The notes: a model not told the origin generated them from the letters alone. A stretch of 64,000 nucleotides of DNA from Hygrophila difformis (GCA_030278955.1 JAOANR010000004.1:52765459-52829458); one strand, 5' to 3'. Shown: positions 1 to 11,918, numbered from the stretch's first letter. Numbers and translations are program-made.

Positions 1-436
1 CACAGTAAATAGCCCAAGAAATAAACACATGACATATTTTTGGGAATCATTTTCTCAATATTACCAAAAACAAAAAATGGTTTAAACACACCCATTGATT
101 AAGTGTTTTCAACCCACAAATACAAAATATAAAACTGGAAAATAAAATGAACATTAGCTACACTTATTTATTGCAAAGCATAAATTAAAACTAGACTAAA
201 ATCTACATCTACATGGCATGAAAATAAATTAAACTACATCTACCTACACTAATTTTGGAGAGCACAGTGGTGCCTCCAAAACAGTAAACTAAACTAAAGT
301 GTAGCTAGGTTACTGTTCAAGGGGGTGGGAGGTTATATTTATAGAGGTGGAAAACTAGCCCTAGGCCCATTAGGCCCATCTGGTCGCCAAACAACTGCTT
401 TGTCGCGGAACAAATTGGTTAGAGACAAAACACTTT
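1..436. other. Gene-free, possible reverse-strand LTR piece
   Basis: No credible coding sequence. A TATAAAT-type box is readable on the minus strand at about 337-343, followed (leftward) by unremarkable leader-like sequence, and GGCCCA motifs lie just to its right (363-380). The same arrangement recurs near 4240-4340, so this may be part of a minus-oriented LTR, but no partner repeat or element end is visible because the window starts here. Confidence 0.25.
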
Positions 437-500
437 TTAGCTCCAAGATGGCGCCCAGGAGGGGCAGGAGTTCGAGTCCCAGGGAATAAGACGAAAATCC
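437..500 (+). repeat. SINE-like tRNA-derived head
   Basis: An A-box-like stretch (438-451) is followed about 30 bases later by a good RNA polymerase III B box, GAGTTCGAGTCCC at 468-480. The spacing is that of tRNA-derived SINEs. No tail or target duplication could be placed, so this is only a probable remnant. Confidence 0.35.
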
Positions 501-640
501 CTTACCCAGTGGGACCTCGACTCCAGGGACCTTTTAATCAATTGGGCATGTGAGAAATAAATGAGGGAGGTCACGTGACCTCTGTCTCTGTCTTGGTTTT
601 CTCTCACTGCCGCGGAGTAATGGCTGTCTCTGGGCGCGAT

Positions 641-780
641 CCACTTTGTCGCGTAACATGGTTCCGCGACAAGATTTTGTGCCTTGATTCTCCTCTCACA
701 GTCTCGGAATAATTGTTGGGCGCGGAGCATTTTTCTGGGCGCGGAGCACTTTGTCGCGGTGTACACCTTCCGCGACAAAG
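641..780. repeat. Pair of short hairpin repeats
   Basis: Two related units each hold an inverted repeat built on TTGTCGCG/CGCGACAA. In the second unit, arms at 749-759 and 770-780 are perfect 11-bp complements around a 10-base loop. In the first, arms lie near 645-653 and 665-673. A third, decayed version with one clear arm lies near 392-425. The units are separated by related GGGCGCGGAGCA-type sequence. Function unknown. Confidence 0.6.
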
Positions 781-1664
781 GGTTATTTTCTCGACAGGCT
801 TTCTGCTCTCCCTTCATTTATTTTCTCTCTCTTTCGTCTTGCTTTCTCTTTCCCCATTTCATTTCTTCTTCTCTTTCCTGCTCCATTCCTCTCATCTTCT
901 TCAGTTTCTTCATTTTCGTTTCTTCTTCATTCTCGTTTCTGTTCTCGTTTCTGTCCTCCTCTTTCTTCTTCATTTTCATCCTCCATTTTCGTCTCTCTTC
1001 TTCTTCTATTTTTCTTCTTTCTTCTTCGTTTCTTGTCCAGTTTTTCCGATTTCCTTGTTGCTTGGAGCTTGGAGGGTTGCTGCGATAGTGTTGGTCGGAG
1101 CAGCGAAGGCGGAGCTCGGAGGCGGCTGCAGGGTGCGTGGCGACGGAGGACGGAGGGTTTCGGTTGAGGGGTGATGACAGATTTGGGGATGGGGCTGTGG
1201 TGCTCCGGTGGTGGCGTGAAGGGGCGATGGTGGATGAGGGCTGTCGGAATCGGAGGTTGAGGGGGTTGGAAATGGTGAAAAAGTGGGTGGTTGGAAATGG
1301 GTGTTGATGGTGGCTGGACTGAGGACGCCGTGGTGTTGGTGGCGTCGCGGTGGAAGGGATGGTGGTGGATTTGATTTGGGGGTTTTGATTGTTGGTGGTT
1401 GGAAATGGCCGCCGGAGCTCAGAGGCTGTGGTGGCAGGAGGAAGTAAGGGTCGGGACTGTGGTGGTGGCGACTTGCCGGAGCCTGGCCGGAGCGGCGGGA
1501 GTCGATGGGTTGGCAGTGGTGGTTGTTGGATGTGGTTCGCCGGAGGAGGGAGTGGAGGAGATGGAGATGGGATGAGGATGGAGGCTGGCCGGAGCATCGC
1601 CGGCCGACGGCGGCGGCGGCGTGGCGGCGGGAATTAGGGTAGGGGTTAGGGTTAGGTTAGGGTT
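781..1664. other. CT-rich then G-rich low-complexity DNA
   Basis: The plus strand is strongly pyrimidine-rich from about 785 to 1050, then rich in GGTGG and CGGAG motifs to about 1632. It ends in a short telomere-like run of TTAGGG-type units (1634-1664). The open frames here encode only Ser/Phe- or Pro/Ser-rich low-complexity peptides and I do not believe them. The composition resembles the leader part of the Copia LTR at 57839-58784, so an LTR or 5' leader origin is possible. Confidence 0.4.
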
Positions 1665-2309
1665 TGATGGTTGGGCTTGGTTTATTGGGCTCTGGAGTGT
1701 TTGGGCTTGGACAATGGTGTAGTGGGCCTGAGACAAGTATTGGACTGGAATTAATTGTTGTTGGGCTGGCTCCTTGGTGCTAAAATGGATTAATTTGGAC
1801 TGGATTGGACTTGCAACACTTGGACCAAATTACCTGTAATTAATTTAAATTAACAGTAATTAGTGGACCATTTATTTTTATTGAAAACAGAAAATGAAAA
1901 CAGAGATAAACCTAAGAAATAAATAAATATAAACATCAAAATGTAAAAAAATAATATAAATATAATATTTATTCTACTAGATTATTTGGTTTGTGCTCCA
2001 TTTAATGACCCATGTTCCACCGAATAGACAACATCAAACCAAATTAATCAAGTGTATGATTTTTAATATTTTTATCATGTTTTTGGGTTTTTTTTAATAT
2101 GAAAATAATAAAAATAACAATATTTTTGTGTTTTTCAATACCAGCTTATTATTTATACAAACTTGCATAAATCTGTTAAATTCAACTGCTTTCTTATTTA
2201 AATAAGACCGGAATGCGATCAAATGTCCGTTTTAGACACGGAAATAGATTGAAAATAATGGTCAATTTTGGCCATTATCACTCCTCATTAAAGAAAAACT
2301 CATTATTTG
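1665..2309. other. AT-rich intergenic DNA
   Basis: Several TGGGC motifs occur between 1670 and 1770, then AT-rich sequence. No gene, repeat pair or structured element was recognised. Confidence 0.5.
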
Positions 2310-2589
2310 GGATAAAAAATTTTTATCGGTAGAATGATTATGAGCACGTCTGAATTAACCAAAATCCTCATTTGATTTCAGAGGAAAAAATTCACACCCG
2401 CATTTTGTTTTACTATGACTATAAAAAAAGTCAATGTCATCAATATTTAAAGAATGTTGGACTCTATTTTTAAAAAATCAATTTTTACTCATGTTAGTGA
2501 TATGTTGCAATATATCGTATCATTAGAAAGAGGGGACTCCAAGTATTAATATGTAATTAAGATTAATTAACCCAAGATACTATAAGAAT

Positions 2590-3150
2590 GTTGTTTACAA
2601 TGAAAATTATATATGACAGAAATTTGCACAATGAATTCTTCATGTTGGTGATGGTAATTTGTAAATCTGGTATTGATCTTGATGATATACAATTAGATGT
2701 GACATTTATAGATGATAATTTTATAAACTCTACGGGAGATCTTATAGCGGTAATGTTTTTAGAGTACTTATACAAATATAAACCGCACCACATCAAATCA
2801 AGATATTTTTAAAGATATTTCTATACTAATCCCTACGAATGAGATTGTTAATACAATCAACGATTAGATCATGGAACGTATGTCCGCAAATGAAAATGTA
2901 TATATATCAGTTCTAACAATATTTGTCAAGAGGATGAAAGCATAGATAATACCAATAAATTATTTTTACTGAAATATCTAAACACGATCAATTATTCTGG
3001 ATAACCGGATCATGAAATAAAGTTGAATTAGGGTTGCATAGTCATTCTTATTAGGAATATAGATCCATCAAATAAAGTGTGCAATGTAAATAGGTTGATA
3101 GTAACTAAGATGTAGAACCATATTATTGAGGTTAAACTAATTTTCAGGAA
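2590..3150 (+). pseudogene. Decayed Helitron/PIF1-type helicase, copy 1
   Basis: This is a remnant of the C-terminal half of the PIF1-like helicase of plant Helitron transposons. Read across stops and frame changes, it keeps the ordered signatures of that family: a degraded version of the GDGK region, then ILIPTNEIVNTIND (about 2824-2865), then a peptide close to NTIxxSGxPxHEIKL, then RNIDPSN (about 3055-3075), and RLIVTKM (about 3090-3112). At least three in-frame stops show it is not functional. A second, shorter copy follows about 848 bp downstream. Assignment rests on the motif order, which is family knowledge; the motifs themselves are visible. Confidence 0.75.
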
Positions 3151-3436
3151 ACCATGAAAGTAAAAAATTCTTAATTGGTAGAATGATTATGAGTCTATCT
3201 GATTTAACCAAATTCCTCATTCGATTCTAGATGAGAAAATTTCAACTTGTAGTTTGTTTTGCTATGATTATAAACAAAAGTCAATGCTAATCTTTAAAGA
3301 ATGTTGGACTTTATCTTCCTAAACCAGTTTTTAGCTATGAACAGTTATGTTGTAATATTTCGAGTCACTAGCAAGATGTGGCTCAAAGTATTAATATGCA
3401 ATTAAGAATGATTAACTCAAGATATCATAAGAAATA

Positions 3437-3700
3437 TTGTTTACAATGAAATTTATATATAACAGAAAATTTGCAAAATGGATACTCGGTGTAGGTGATG
3501 GTAAGGCCGGTATTGATTTTGAAGATCTGCAATCATATGTGATGTTTCCGTATGATATTCCCATAAATTATATGGGTGATCCTATAGCGACAATTTTTAA
3601 GAGTACATATACAAATATAAACTGCACCACTTCAAATTCAGACATTTTTAAAGAGAGTACTATATTAGGCCATACCAATGAGATTTTCAGTAATGAAATT
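3437..3700 (+). pseudogene. Decayed Helitron/PIF1-type helicase, copy 2
   Basis: Direct duplicate of part of the helicase remnant starting near 2590, offset about 848 bp. It preserves FAKWILGVGDGK (about 3468-3503), GDPIATIF and a worn version of the LAPTNE signature (HTNEIF near 3675-3690). It has a 109-codon open frame but lacks every upstream helicase motif and the C-terminal part still present in copy 1. The sequence 5' of each copy (from about 2310 and 3160) is also shared, so the duplication includes about 500 bp of flanking sequence. Confidence 0.7.
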
Positions 3701-3877
3701 TTTGTGAGAGCATTTTTCATATTACACTTAATACTTATATTTAAATTTTGTTTTATTTTCATTTAAATTTTAAATTAAATAAAAATATTATTTTAATTAT
3801 TATTTTTATTGATTTGTTAAGTTTGTACTGCATAAGCCACAGAAACTAAAGAAAACGGTATAATATGATTTCTTAAA

Positions 3878-4811
3878 GGGCGTTTGTTTGTGTGTTTTGG
3901 GACAGATTATCTAATTATTGCTGTAGGTGCAAAAAAATGCGTAGACAGAAACTGCAAAATAATTTTATTAATTTCACAAGAAATGTCTACAATTACAGAG
4001 AATTTCAATGAATTTAAAAGAAATATGTGAAGATCAAACGATATGAGTGTTCGACTTCTGTTACTCCTTTGATTCCTCCAACCTTGAAGACGTCGAGATG
4101 CTTTTGTGCTTCTTCTTCGGCTTCTTGGAATTTCTGCAGCGTTTTGTTGCTGTAGATCTCAAGTGTTTGAGTCTTGAGAGTGATTAGGGTATGAAGATGT
4201 ATGTCTGGAAGTGAAGTGGTGACCCCAATATGTGACAGAGTGCCTCTATTTATAGAGGAAAAACCCTAGGGCTTGTGGATGATGGACCAATCAATGGGCT
4301 GGTCCAATCCACATTTCTATCGGGTCAGTGAGCATGTGAGCCTTTCATCTGGGCTTTGTTCACCTTGATTGATTTCCATGGACTGGCCTGCTTTAAGTGT
4401 CCATTGGATCATAGGCATGTGGGTCTTTCATTTGGACTTGTCCACATTGGCCCAATATAATTAAATCCATTTGGCTTGATGGATCTAAATGGCCCAATAA
4501 ATATTAATAATTATTTCAAGCATTTAATTTATTTAAAATGCCTAAAATTAATTAATATTTAAATTTGCACGTGTCGCATTTTTAGTGGCGAATAAATTTC
4601 ACGTGTTTACAATTGCGTTTGCAAAACGCAAATAATCAGTTAATCATGTCTGTGTATTAACTTCCAATAATCTATTATTTGTGTTTTGAGGGAATGAAAA
4701 CTATTTTCTTGCAGCTACATTTTGGTGTGCAAGAAAATTGTGTTCAGCCAAAAATAGATTTTACTCAATTGTTGCCTTTTGAGGTAATGAAAAACGCACA
4801 TCCAAACACCC
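3878..4811. mobile_element. hAT-like element with terminal inverted repeats
   Basis: The left end GGGCGTTTGTTTGTGTG and the right end, read in reverse complement (GGGTGTTTGGATGTGCG), form imperfect terminal inverted repeats in TTCTTAAA/TCTTAGTT flanks that may be a worn 8-bp target duplication. The inside has no transposase. It holds a minus-oriented TATA box (about 4246-4253) preceded by GGCCCA-rich sequence, which looks like an inserted or captured LTR-like segment (roughly 3930-4620). Superfamily is inferred from the GGGYGTTTG end. Confidence 0.5.
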
Positions 4812-5291
4812 TCTTAGTTAGTTTTAAAAATAGTTAAATTATATTATTATATACATCCTGTTTCAAATAGATATAAAATCATGCACATTTTTCATTACTC
4901 AAAATAAAATTTTTTATTATTTTATACAATATAAGTATATATATTATATAAAATTTATAATTATGCTCGTCGAGTCTCGACGGGTTATTTACTAGTTTAT
5001 TACTATTTCCTCATATGTCTGTTATGTTTGATTGCATGCGGAGTTCAATACAATTATATAACAATTAATATTTTAAAATGTGTATAAAATAAAAGTTTTA
5101 AAATTATATTATATAAAACTACGGGATTAACAAATCTAATAAAACCCAACTTGATTATTCTTTTATTGTATCATTGAATCAAAATTGTGTCAAAATTCCA
5201 CACAGAACAATATCAAAACCTCAAATTTGAGTTTGATATTGTTCTTTAATTTGTTTAAAATAGACATATATAATAAGATGGACCGAATTCA
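4812..5291. other. AT-rich intergenic DNA
   Basis: No coding sequence, repeat pair or regulatory structure recognised. Confidence 0.5.
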
Positions 5292-5555
5292 CTTCCTCCG
5301 TTCTTATATATTCGCTCCATTTGCATAGTAACAACTATTCATTGAGTAACTTTGATTAATTTTTTTAACATGGTTCTATAATATAAAACATAGTCAAGTG
5401 AGATCTTGTTAGATTCGTCTAATCACGTAGTTTTAGAATATTAATTTTTTTTTTATAATTTTTACTTATATAAAATATGAGTTATTATTAGTTAAAAATA
5501 TTTATTGAATTGCGTGAAATACAGAAATTGTGTAGTTATTTAAGAATAGAGGTAG
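5292..5555. mobile_element. Stowaway-like MITE, family A copy 1
   Basis: Starts with a TTCCTCCGTTC terminal repeat and ends GAGGTAG followed by TA. It carries the family core (AGTCAAGTGAGATCTTGTTAG then TTCGTCTAATC). About 260 bp, no coding capacity. Ends are more worn than in other copies. Confidence 0.65.
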
Positions 5556-5608
5556 TATTTAAAAGTATTGCAAAAAAATCAATAAACCTACATGGCTACA
5601 AATATATA

Positions 5609-5872
5609 CTCCCTCCATTTTTGTATAACTGTAACATTGGTAAATTTGGTACTGTTCACATATGCACTTTCATTTAAAGTTTTATCATAGTTATACAAGT
5701 TAAAACATAGTCAAGTTGGATCTTGTTAGATTCGTCTCGTCGAGTAGTTTTTAAATATCAAACTTTTAGAATTTTTACTTGTACCGAACTTGAGTTATTA
5801 ATGATTTAAAATGTGTATTGAATTGGATTGCGTGCATTGTGGGTCCGTTACAATTTTTAGAAAACGGAGGGA
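5609..5872. mobile_element. Stowaway-like MITE, family A copy 2
   Basis: TA-CTCCCTCCATT at the left and AACGGAGGGA at the right are inverted. The internal core (GATCTTGTTAGATTCGTCT) is shared with copy 1, which lies immediately upstream, so two copies sit nose to tail near each other. No coding capacity. Confidence 0.75.
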
Positions 5873-8040
5873 ATCTCAATAAACCTACGTAATCCCCATC
5901 CCCTTAACGGAACAAAGTTTTTGTTTAAGGGATGGGAGAAACTATTTTAAAGAATTTAATGAGAATAAAAAATTTCATGTTGAATTTTATAATAAAATGT
6001 ATATTTACTTATTTAGTATAATAATTATAAAAAATTACATGCGTGAAACATAAAAGATTATAAAAATCCTAATGTGTGTCCCAAGATTGAAGTTGAACAA
6101 GGTTCAAATCTTAATTTACTAAGAAATTTCTTGGTTTTTTTTTTTTTTTAAAAAAATACAATTATGTATTGTTCATCATAAAAATTATTTTTTTTACGAC
6201 TAATCTGTTTCTAGGGTAAATTACGACATTAACTATTTGTGTCTTACCCAAAAAAAAACTATTTGTGGGTATCGCGTAATCTGCCGATTTAATCGCGAGA
6301 ATTATTTTGGACGTACGAGTTTTTAATGGGCTCCGTTGTGATTTATGGGTTGAAAAGTAATGTGGTGCAGCCAACTATTCTATTTCTTATTGGGCTCAGT
6401 TATTGTCCAATATGCATCCAATCAGTTGGGATCGTCGCCCATTTCTGATACCAGTGAGGTAGGGTTTCTCTGCTCTTACCGATTTCCAAATCATTCCCCC
6501 GAGGCCCGACTAGAAACTTTTTTTGGAAATGATGGAACGGTGAAAGGATCTTGTTGATCAGCTACTGTCATTGGCAATTTGCGATGCTGAATGGTTGGAA
6601 GTTGGATCCATCATTCTATTGGATTTTTGGTAATATACTAATACTGCATCAACAATAGATACTTCCGTTTGGGTAGCAATGCAAGGATACGATCGTATCA
6701 TTCGTATGGATGATGCATTTCAATTATCAGGTATTTAGACTTGGGAATTGAATCCTGGTCAGCGTAAAGTTGGATAAGGCGATAAGGTTAAATCAGTCAA
6801 GTCTGATTAGGCAGGAATTTTGTGAACACATAGCATGTGCTCTGCTTTTCTGTTATGCATTGATTGATCCTTGTGGCTAATTTGGATTGATCAATACAGA
6901 GTTAGTAACAAATGGTATGGGTTTTCATGGGCACTGGTTGTGATTTATCATTTATGGAATCCAGGTGTTCGATAATTAACATTTTTGGCAAATTGTAATG
7001 GACGTATCTGTTAGATGGTAAAGGGAAGGGGACAAAATAAGTAGTGGCATCCATTTGAGTTGGATCCCTTTCATTCGATATTTTGACATAATATCAACCC
7101 CACTAATCTCTCTGGAAGTAATGTGCACCAATCGATTTGAGTACTTCCATTGGAAAGAAGTTGAGAATATGCAGTGCATATGCAATGGCATTTGGTGGCC
7201 ATATGTTTTCTATTGCAACATTTTGTTCTCTGTTGTAACTTGATCATGCCCTTTACTGTTCTTTTGGTCGCCTATTGGAGATCTGGTCCAGATAGGCCGA
7301 TGCCATTTTAGTATATTGAAGATTAAATTTTTAATTAGATAGATATGTTAAAGTATTGACAAGGTCGACATCCAGTCATGAATTCATCATGCCTTTTTTC
7401 CTTTCTTGATGGCTCTGATAGACATTGTTAGACTCTTGCAATTGTAAGCTAATGTTTATTGATTCTTCCATCACGTCTTTCTGTTTGCATCCCAATGATA
7501 TATTAAGTCTACTTGCAGCTCTCCTTTATTTATATTTATTTATATGTGCTAAAGTATTCTATTGCTGTTGCCTACAGGCTACAGTACATGGTCCACTTGT
7601 AAGGTCAACTTAAACTGCTCCATCTTTGGATTCCCAATTCCAAAGGTAAATAAAAGCTTGTTAAAGGATCAGCTGGAAAAACTCTTTACTCACTTTGCTT
7701 CCACTACAAGACCATTTGAGCAACTCCAAGAATGATAGATCGTAACTTTTGGATGCATCCCAGTTGGGACCATTCTGCTAGAAACATTTAGCATAATGGA
7801 TCGGAGTCGGAGCAGAATTACTTTTAATGAGATCTCAGGTAAGCATGTAATAAAGTGGACCGGATCTCACTCACTTTATATTCTGAGGACAATTTGGTCA
7901 ATTTGGTTTGCCTTACACCAAATAGATCTATTCACAAAGTCAGTATTGTAAAAACACCCAAAATCAAGGGCATTTCTCTATTCAATTGTACTATTATATA
8001 TAACCACAATAAGAGCTCTTAGTTTTGGCATGTGAAAGGA
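5873..8040. promoter_or_regulatory. Intergenic DNA and promoter of the ADF gene
   Basis: No complete gene is visible. A good TATA box, TATATATAA, lies at about 7995-8003, some 47-55 bases before the ADF start codon and correctly oriented. Further upstream, TGGGC motifs (6329, 6392) and a TAGGGTTT telo-box-like motif (6461-6468) look like parts of another promoter or 5' exon. A short coding-like peptide ending in a stop occurs near 6546-6635. I could not join these into a gene. Confidence 0.45.
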
Positions 8041-8049
8041 ATTGCAACC

Positions 8050-8699
8050 ATGGCTATGGCTTTCAAGATGGTAATGTCTACTTCATCAAACTCTCATTTC
8101 TCCTTTCTCTCAGAAACACTGATGCAGCGCACTAGTTTTATGTACTACAACATGTATGTTTGTATCTGTGTCTGTAAAAGGCGACGACAGGAATGTGGGT
8201 GACAGAGGAATGCAAGGCCTCGTACATGGAGATGAAGTGGAAGAAGGTATCCAGGTTCATAGTATTCAAGATTGATGAGGGCTCCAAGCTGCTGAAAGTC
8301 GACAAGGTCGGCGCAGCCGGCGAAGGCTACAAGGAACTGGCAGCAGCCTTGCCAGTGGACGACTGTCGGTATGCTGTCTTCGATTACGATTTTGTCACGG
8401 TCGACAATTGCCGGAAGAGCAAGATCTTCTTCATAGCCTGGTTTGTTATCATCAATTCCTTCGTTTAACCAAATCAGATCATTAATATTAAATTAACCTT
8501 GATAAGATCATCAATCAATGACTTTCTATTTTTTTTTTTGGTCAGGGCTCCAACGGGATCAAGAATCAGGGAGAAAATTCTTTATGCAACATCCAAGGAT
8601 GGATTGAGGAGAGCATTGGATGGAATCCATTACGAGTTGCAAGCTACCGATCCAACAGAGATGGGGTTCGACGTTATCAACGATCGAGTGCTCAAATAA
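8050..8699 (+). CDS. ADF5: Actin-depolymerizing factor, ADF5-like
   Basis: Small actin-binding protein of the ADF/cofilin family. ADFs bind F- and G-actin in the cytoplasm and remodel filaments; the plant subclass that this N-terminus resembles is reported to bundle filaments rather than sever them. Three exons, 8050-8070, 8181-8440 and 8546-8699, have GT-AG introns and give 144 aa, the normal size for the family. The first exon is only MAMAFKM, and a seven-codon first exon beginning MAMAFKM is what I recall for Arabidopsis ADF5. The ADF-H domain fills the rest: WKKVSRFIVFKID, DDCRYAVFDYDFV, the actin-binding stretch CRKSKIFFIAW, LYATSKDGLRRALDG and the closing ELQATDPTEMGFDVI. The regulatory Ser near the N-terminus of many ADFs is replaced by Thr (ATTG). 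The start is supported by the TATA box just upstream. Subclass assignment is from memory of homologues. Confidence 0.93.
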
Positions 8700-10064
8700 T
8701 TGAAATGGTAACAACAACAACAACAACAACAATAATGTATGTTTGGTGTACCTTTCATGATTAGCATTTGTCAAATCTTGTTTTGGAATTTAACAACTTT
8801 AGTTTAATTTAATAATTTCCCCACTTGTTGATTATGCAATACTTATATGTTTATGTTATGCCTATCTTTTGCCATTATAATTAATATTAATAATAATGTT
8901 AAGTATTAATCTCAGATGCTCGGCATTCCCTTTCCTGTGGGTGGCTTGTCCTTTGTGGTACCTGTTGTTTATAAAGAAAAAGGTTCTTTTAAAAGGAGGG
9001 GTAACCGAAATCCCTTAAAGCATACTCTTTTACTTTTCACTTTTAGAAATTAAGCTGTTTAATTAGGATAGGTAATAATCTTAACTGTAGCTTGATCTTA
9101 GAAGGCTGTTTTTATCGGCTATAGTAATTTTGTAAAGAAGAACTACGACAATCGTTGCTGTCATCCAGTCCAATTGGGTCTACTTTGAAATAAATGTGAT
9201 TTGTTCATATACAAAAACTAGTTACCCTCTACTCTCTAGTCTCCCCTACCCCATCTGTTTTGTTTTGTTGGTTTGATAATGACAATTTTCCTAATATTTG
9301 CTGTTCCACTTCCACCTATGGGTAGGATCTGGATAACTTTCTCATCAACTAACTGATTAGATTAGAATTATGAAGTAGTAATTTTCACCATCCAAGATAT
9401 GAATTGAAGTTTACCTCCAAGTTGAATGTCCCCAAACCTTGAATGGCCCAGCTCTTTCCATCATCCATGGATTTGAGATACATTAGTGATGATTAGACTG
9501 AAACTGTCCATCTATAGCTCAGCTAGCAGAGCTCCTCCCTCTACATCAACTTCCCCAGGACTTTGGCATAAGAGTGAGTCTCTATATTGCTGGTTTGCAC
9601 TTTAACACAACCAGGACGGTAATGACTACAAACATAAGCATGGCTTGCTTAAACTCATACTCATCTTTTTGTGTGTGTGGGTGGGTGTTCTACAATCTAC
9701 GGTACCAGCCAATTACTTGTTCGGATGGTTTTGAGTGTTGGGGGGGACACTTACCAAAAACAGAATAATGGGTGTCGTGTAATTGGGATATGGGAGTGTA
9801 TTAAAAATGTAAGTTGTATACACTCTCTAGCAATAAACACGCTAATCATTGAGCCATATGTTTCATGTTTGTGAATGGATGAATTCAACCATGTTCCTCG
9901 TGTATTAGATATATGAACAATAGGTAAAATTTTGTTCTGAATTGGGGTGCCCCGTTACTACATAAACCACTGAATGGCTACCGTCCAAGATTCATTATAG
10001 GATAACTTATGGCCCATTAAAATTCCTCAGCGCTTTGGGAACGACTATTAACTTAAGGCTCACC
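8700..10064. other. Intergenic DNA downstream of ADF
   Basis: Contains a short CAA-repeat in the ADF 3' region (8709-8733) and AT-rich candidate polyadenylation sequence near 8731-8905. A tRNA-like A box near 9514-9534 lacks a B box. The last eight bases (10057-10064, GGCTCACC) are the left target duplication of the next element. No other gene seen. Confidence 0.5.
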
Positions 10065-10591
10065 TAGGGGTTGGAAATAGGGTAGGTCGGGCTAGGCTTA
10101 AATTTGTACGGCCTAGGCCTACTTTGATTTTATACGGCCTGAGCCTGGCCTATTACCTGCAATAGGCCTATTTTATAAGCATGAGACTGACCTATTTATT
10201 TAAATAGATCAGGTTTTAAGCTTCTAATAGCCTGATTAAGTTTATTTTAAAATTAAGTTAAAATTATTTTAAATATATTTGGATATAATTATAAGGTTGT
10301 AAAACATAAATTTGTGCACTTGAGCAATACTTTATCCACGGTTACATACTGGGGGAAATCTATATATATTTTAGAAACTATTTAAGATCAAATTAATATT
10401 ATTTTACATAAGATAATAATATTAATATCACATACTTTCTTTGTATTCATGAATCTGCAACATTTACTCTGTGCAATAAATATAAATATACTAATAATAA
10501 TTATAAGTAGGCCGACCTGATAGGCCTAATAGGCTCTTTATAAAGGCTTTCAAAATGGCCTGTCAGGTAGCCTGACCTATTCCCACCTCTA
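10065..10591. mobile_element. hAT-type MITE with perfect 8-bp target duplication
   Basis: Element of 527 bp with ends TAGGGGTTGGAA and, in reverse complement, TAGAGGTGGGAA. It is flanked by perfect direct repeats GGCTCACC at 10057-10064 and 10592-10599, the 8-bp size made by hAT transposases. Interior is AT-rich with GGCCTA-type subterminal repeats in both arms. It has no transposase, so it must be mobilised in trans. Confidence 0.88.
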
Positions 10592-10799
10592 GGCTCACCA
10601 CTATAATAAATCTTTTATTTTTGGTTGAGGAAATTACATTATTGACACGCGAGAGTTGTTAGTTGTTCGAGATAATAATTTTTAGGCAAGCAGTTAAAAT
10701 AATGAATAATCTCTTGATAAAATAATCAAATAATCAAATTATTAGTTGAGGTCAATTTCAACACTAGGTTGAACCACTTGCGTGAAATAAAATACAGTA

Positions 10800-11059
10800 C
10801 TCCCTCCGTTTCTAAATAAGTGTTACGTTTTGACTTTTTTTACTGTTCATTATAGCACTTTGACTTATATTTTTCTTATAGTTATACAAGAAAAAATATA
10901 GTCAAATGAGATCTTGTTGGATTCGTCTCATCTTGTAGTTTTTAAATATCAAAATTTTAGAATTTGTACTTGTACCGAATTTGAGTTATTAATAATTTAA
11001 AATGTGCATTGGCAAACGTGCAGAAGAGAAACGTAACACTTAAAAAGAAACGGAGGTAG
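10800..11059. mobile_element. Stowaway-like MITE, family A copy 3
   Basis: 260 bp, bounded by TA on both sides (10798-10799 and 11060-11061), with inverted ends CTCCCTCCGTTTC and GAAACGGAGGTAG. Carries the family A core. One of the best preserved copies. Confidence 0.85.
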
Positions 11060-11234
11060 TATGTAACTATCACAATGTAGATATGGATCACACCGTCTCC
11101 CTCTCTCTCTCTATATATACACACTTATGACAGGCGGTTTACGGTTTAGTTAACTTGCATAAATGTATGTATTTATATAAAATCTAAACCTTAACATCCT
11201 GGTTGCAAATTAAAACCCTTGAAAATAGAGCAAT

Positions 11235-11236
11235 AA

Positions 11237-11273
<37 letters not shown>
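11235..11273. repeat. AAT microsatellite
   Basis: About 13 uninterrupted trinucleotide units of ATA/AAT. Flanking sequence is AT-rich and non-coding. Confidence 0.95.
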
Positions 11274-11274
<1 letters not shown>

Positions 11275-11583
11275 ATTTAATTTTTAGCTGTCATATAAGG
11301 CTGGCAATAGTGTATATGGATCACTTCACCGATCACACTCAGAGACTATCTATGCATTTATGTTATGGTTCACCATGCCACATCATATATATCCTTGTCG
11401 GCATCATATCCCAAAGTCAATATTATAGTAATTTATTTTTTTTTTTTTGAGAAGACAAAATCTTATTTCCGGGCAAAAACCAAACATTATAGTAATTTAT
11501 AATTACTAGCATTTTATTCAGCTCCATATATGATATGCACGCACACATTATACATATAGATAACACCTAATAATGTACACCAA

Positions 11584-11870
11584 CAGTCGCGAAACGAGGA
11601 TTCCGAGGGACCGATTTCCATTCAAAAATTTGTCATGGAATATCAATATAGTAAAAACTAAGCACAATCTATTTAGGTATTATTGAAATAATATTGTACA
11701 AAATAAAAATATAAACTAAAGTTAAAAAATCCCACCAAGGGAGGGTTTTTTTTTTTTTTTTCTATATTGCCATATCACTAGATTATGTATATTAAAGCTA
11801 TAGTACAAAAATTATGGAGGGGCCGGGGCCACTCCTTTTGTATGCCTAGTTTCGCCCCTGTACACTAATA
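11584..11870. mobile_element. Short hAT-type MITE
   Basis: 287 bp between CAGTCGCGAAACGAGG and the reverse complement of CAGGGGCGAAACTAGG. Flanks TACACCAA and TACACTAA match at 7 of 8 positions and are read as an 8-bp target duplication. Contains a long T run at about 11747-11761. No coding capacity. Confidence 0.7.
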
Positions 11871-11918
11871 CATGTATCTTCCATCATTCTCGATCACCAC
11901 AAAAGTCATCAACATATA

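Noticed and set aside
818..1597. 259-codon minus-strand open frame
   Set aside because: Pro/Ser/Thr-rich then Lys/Glu-rich low-complexity translation of a pyrimidine-rich tract; no domain, no conserved start context.
1634..1664. Telomere-like TTAGGG run
   Set aside because: Only a few irregular units in internal DNA; not a telomere and too short to call an interstitial telomere.
9514..9534. tRNA-like A box (TAGCTCAGCTAGCAGAGC)
   Set aside because: No B box at the right spacing and no cloverleaf; not a tRNA gene.
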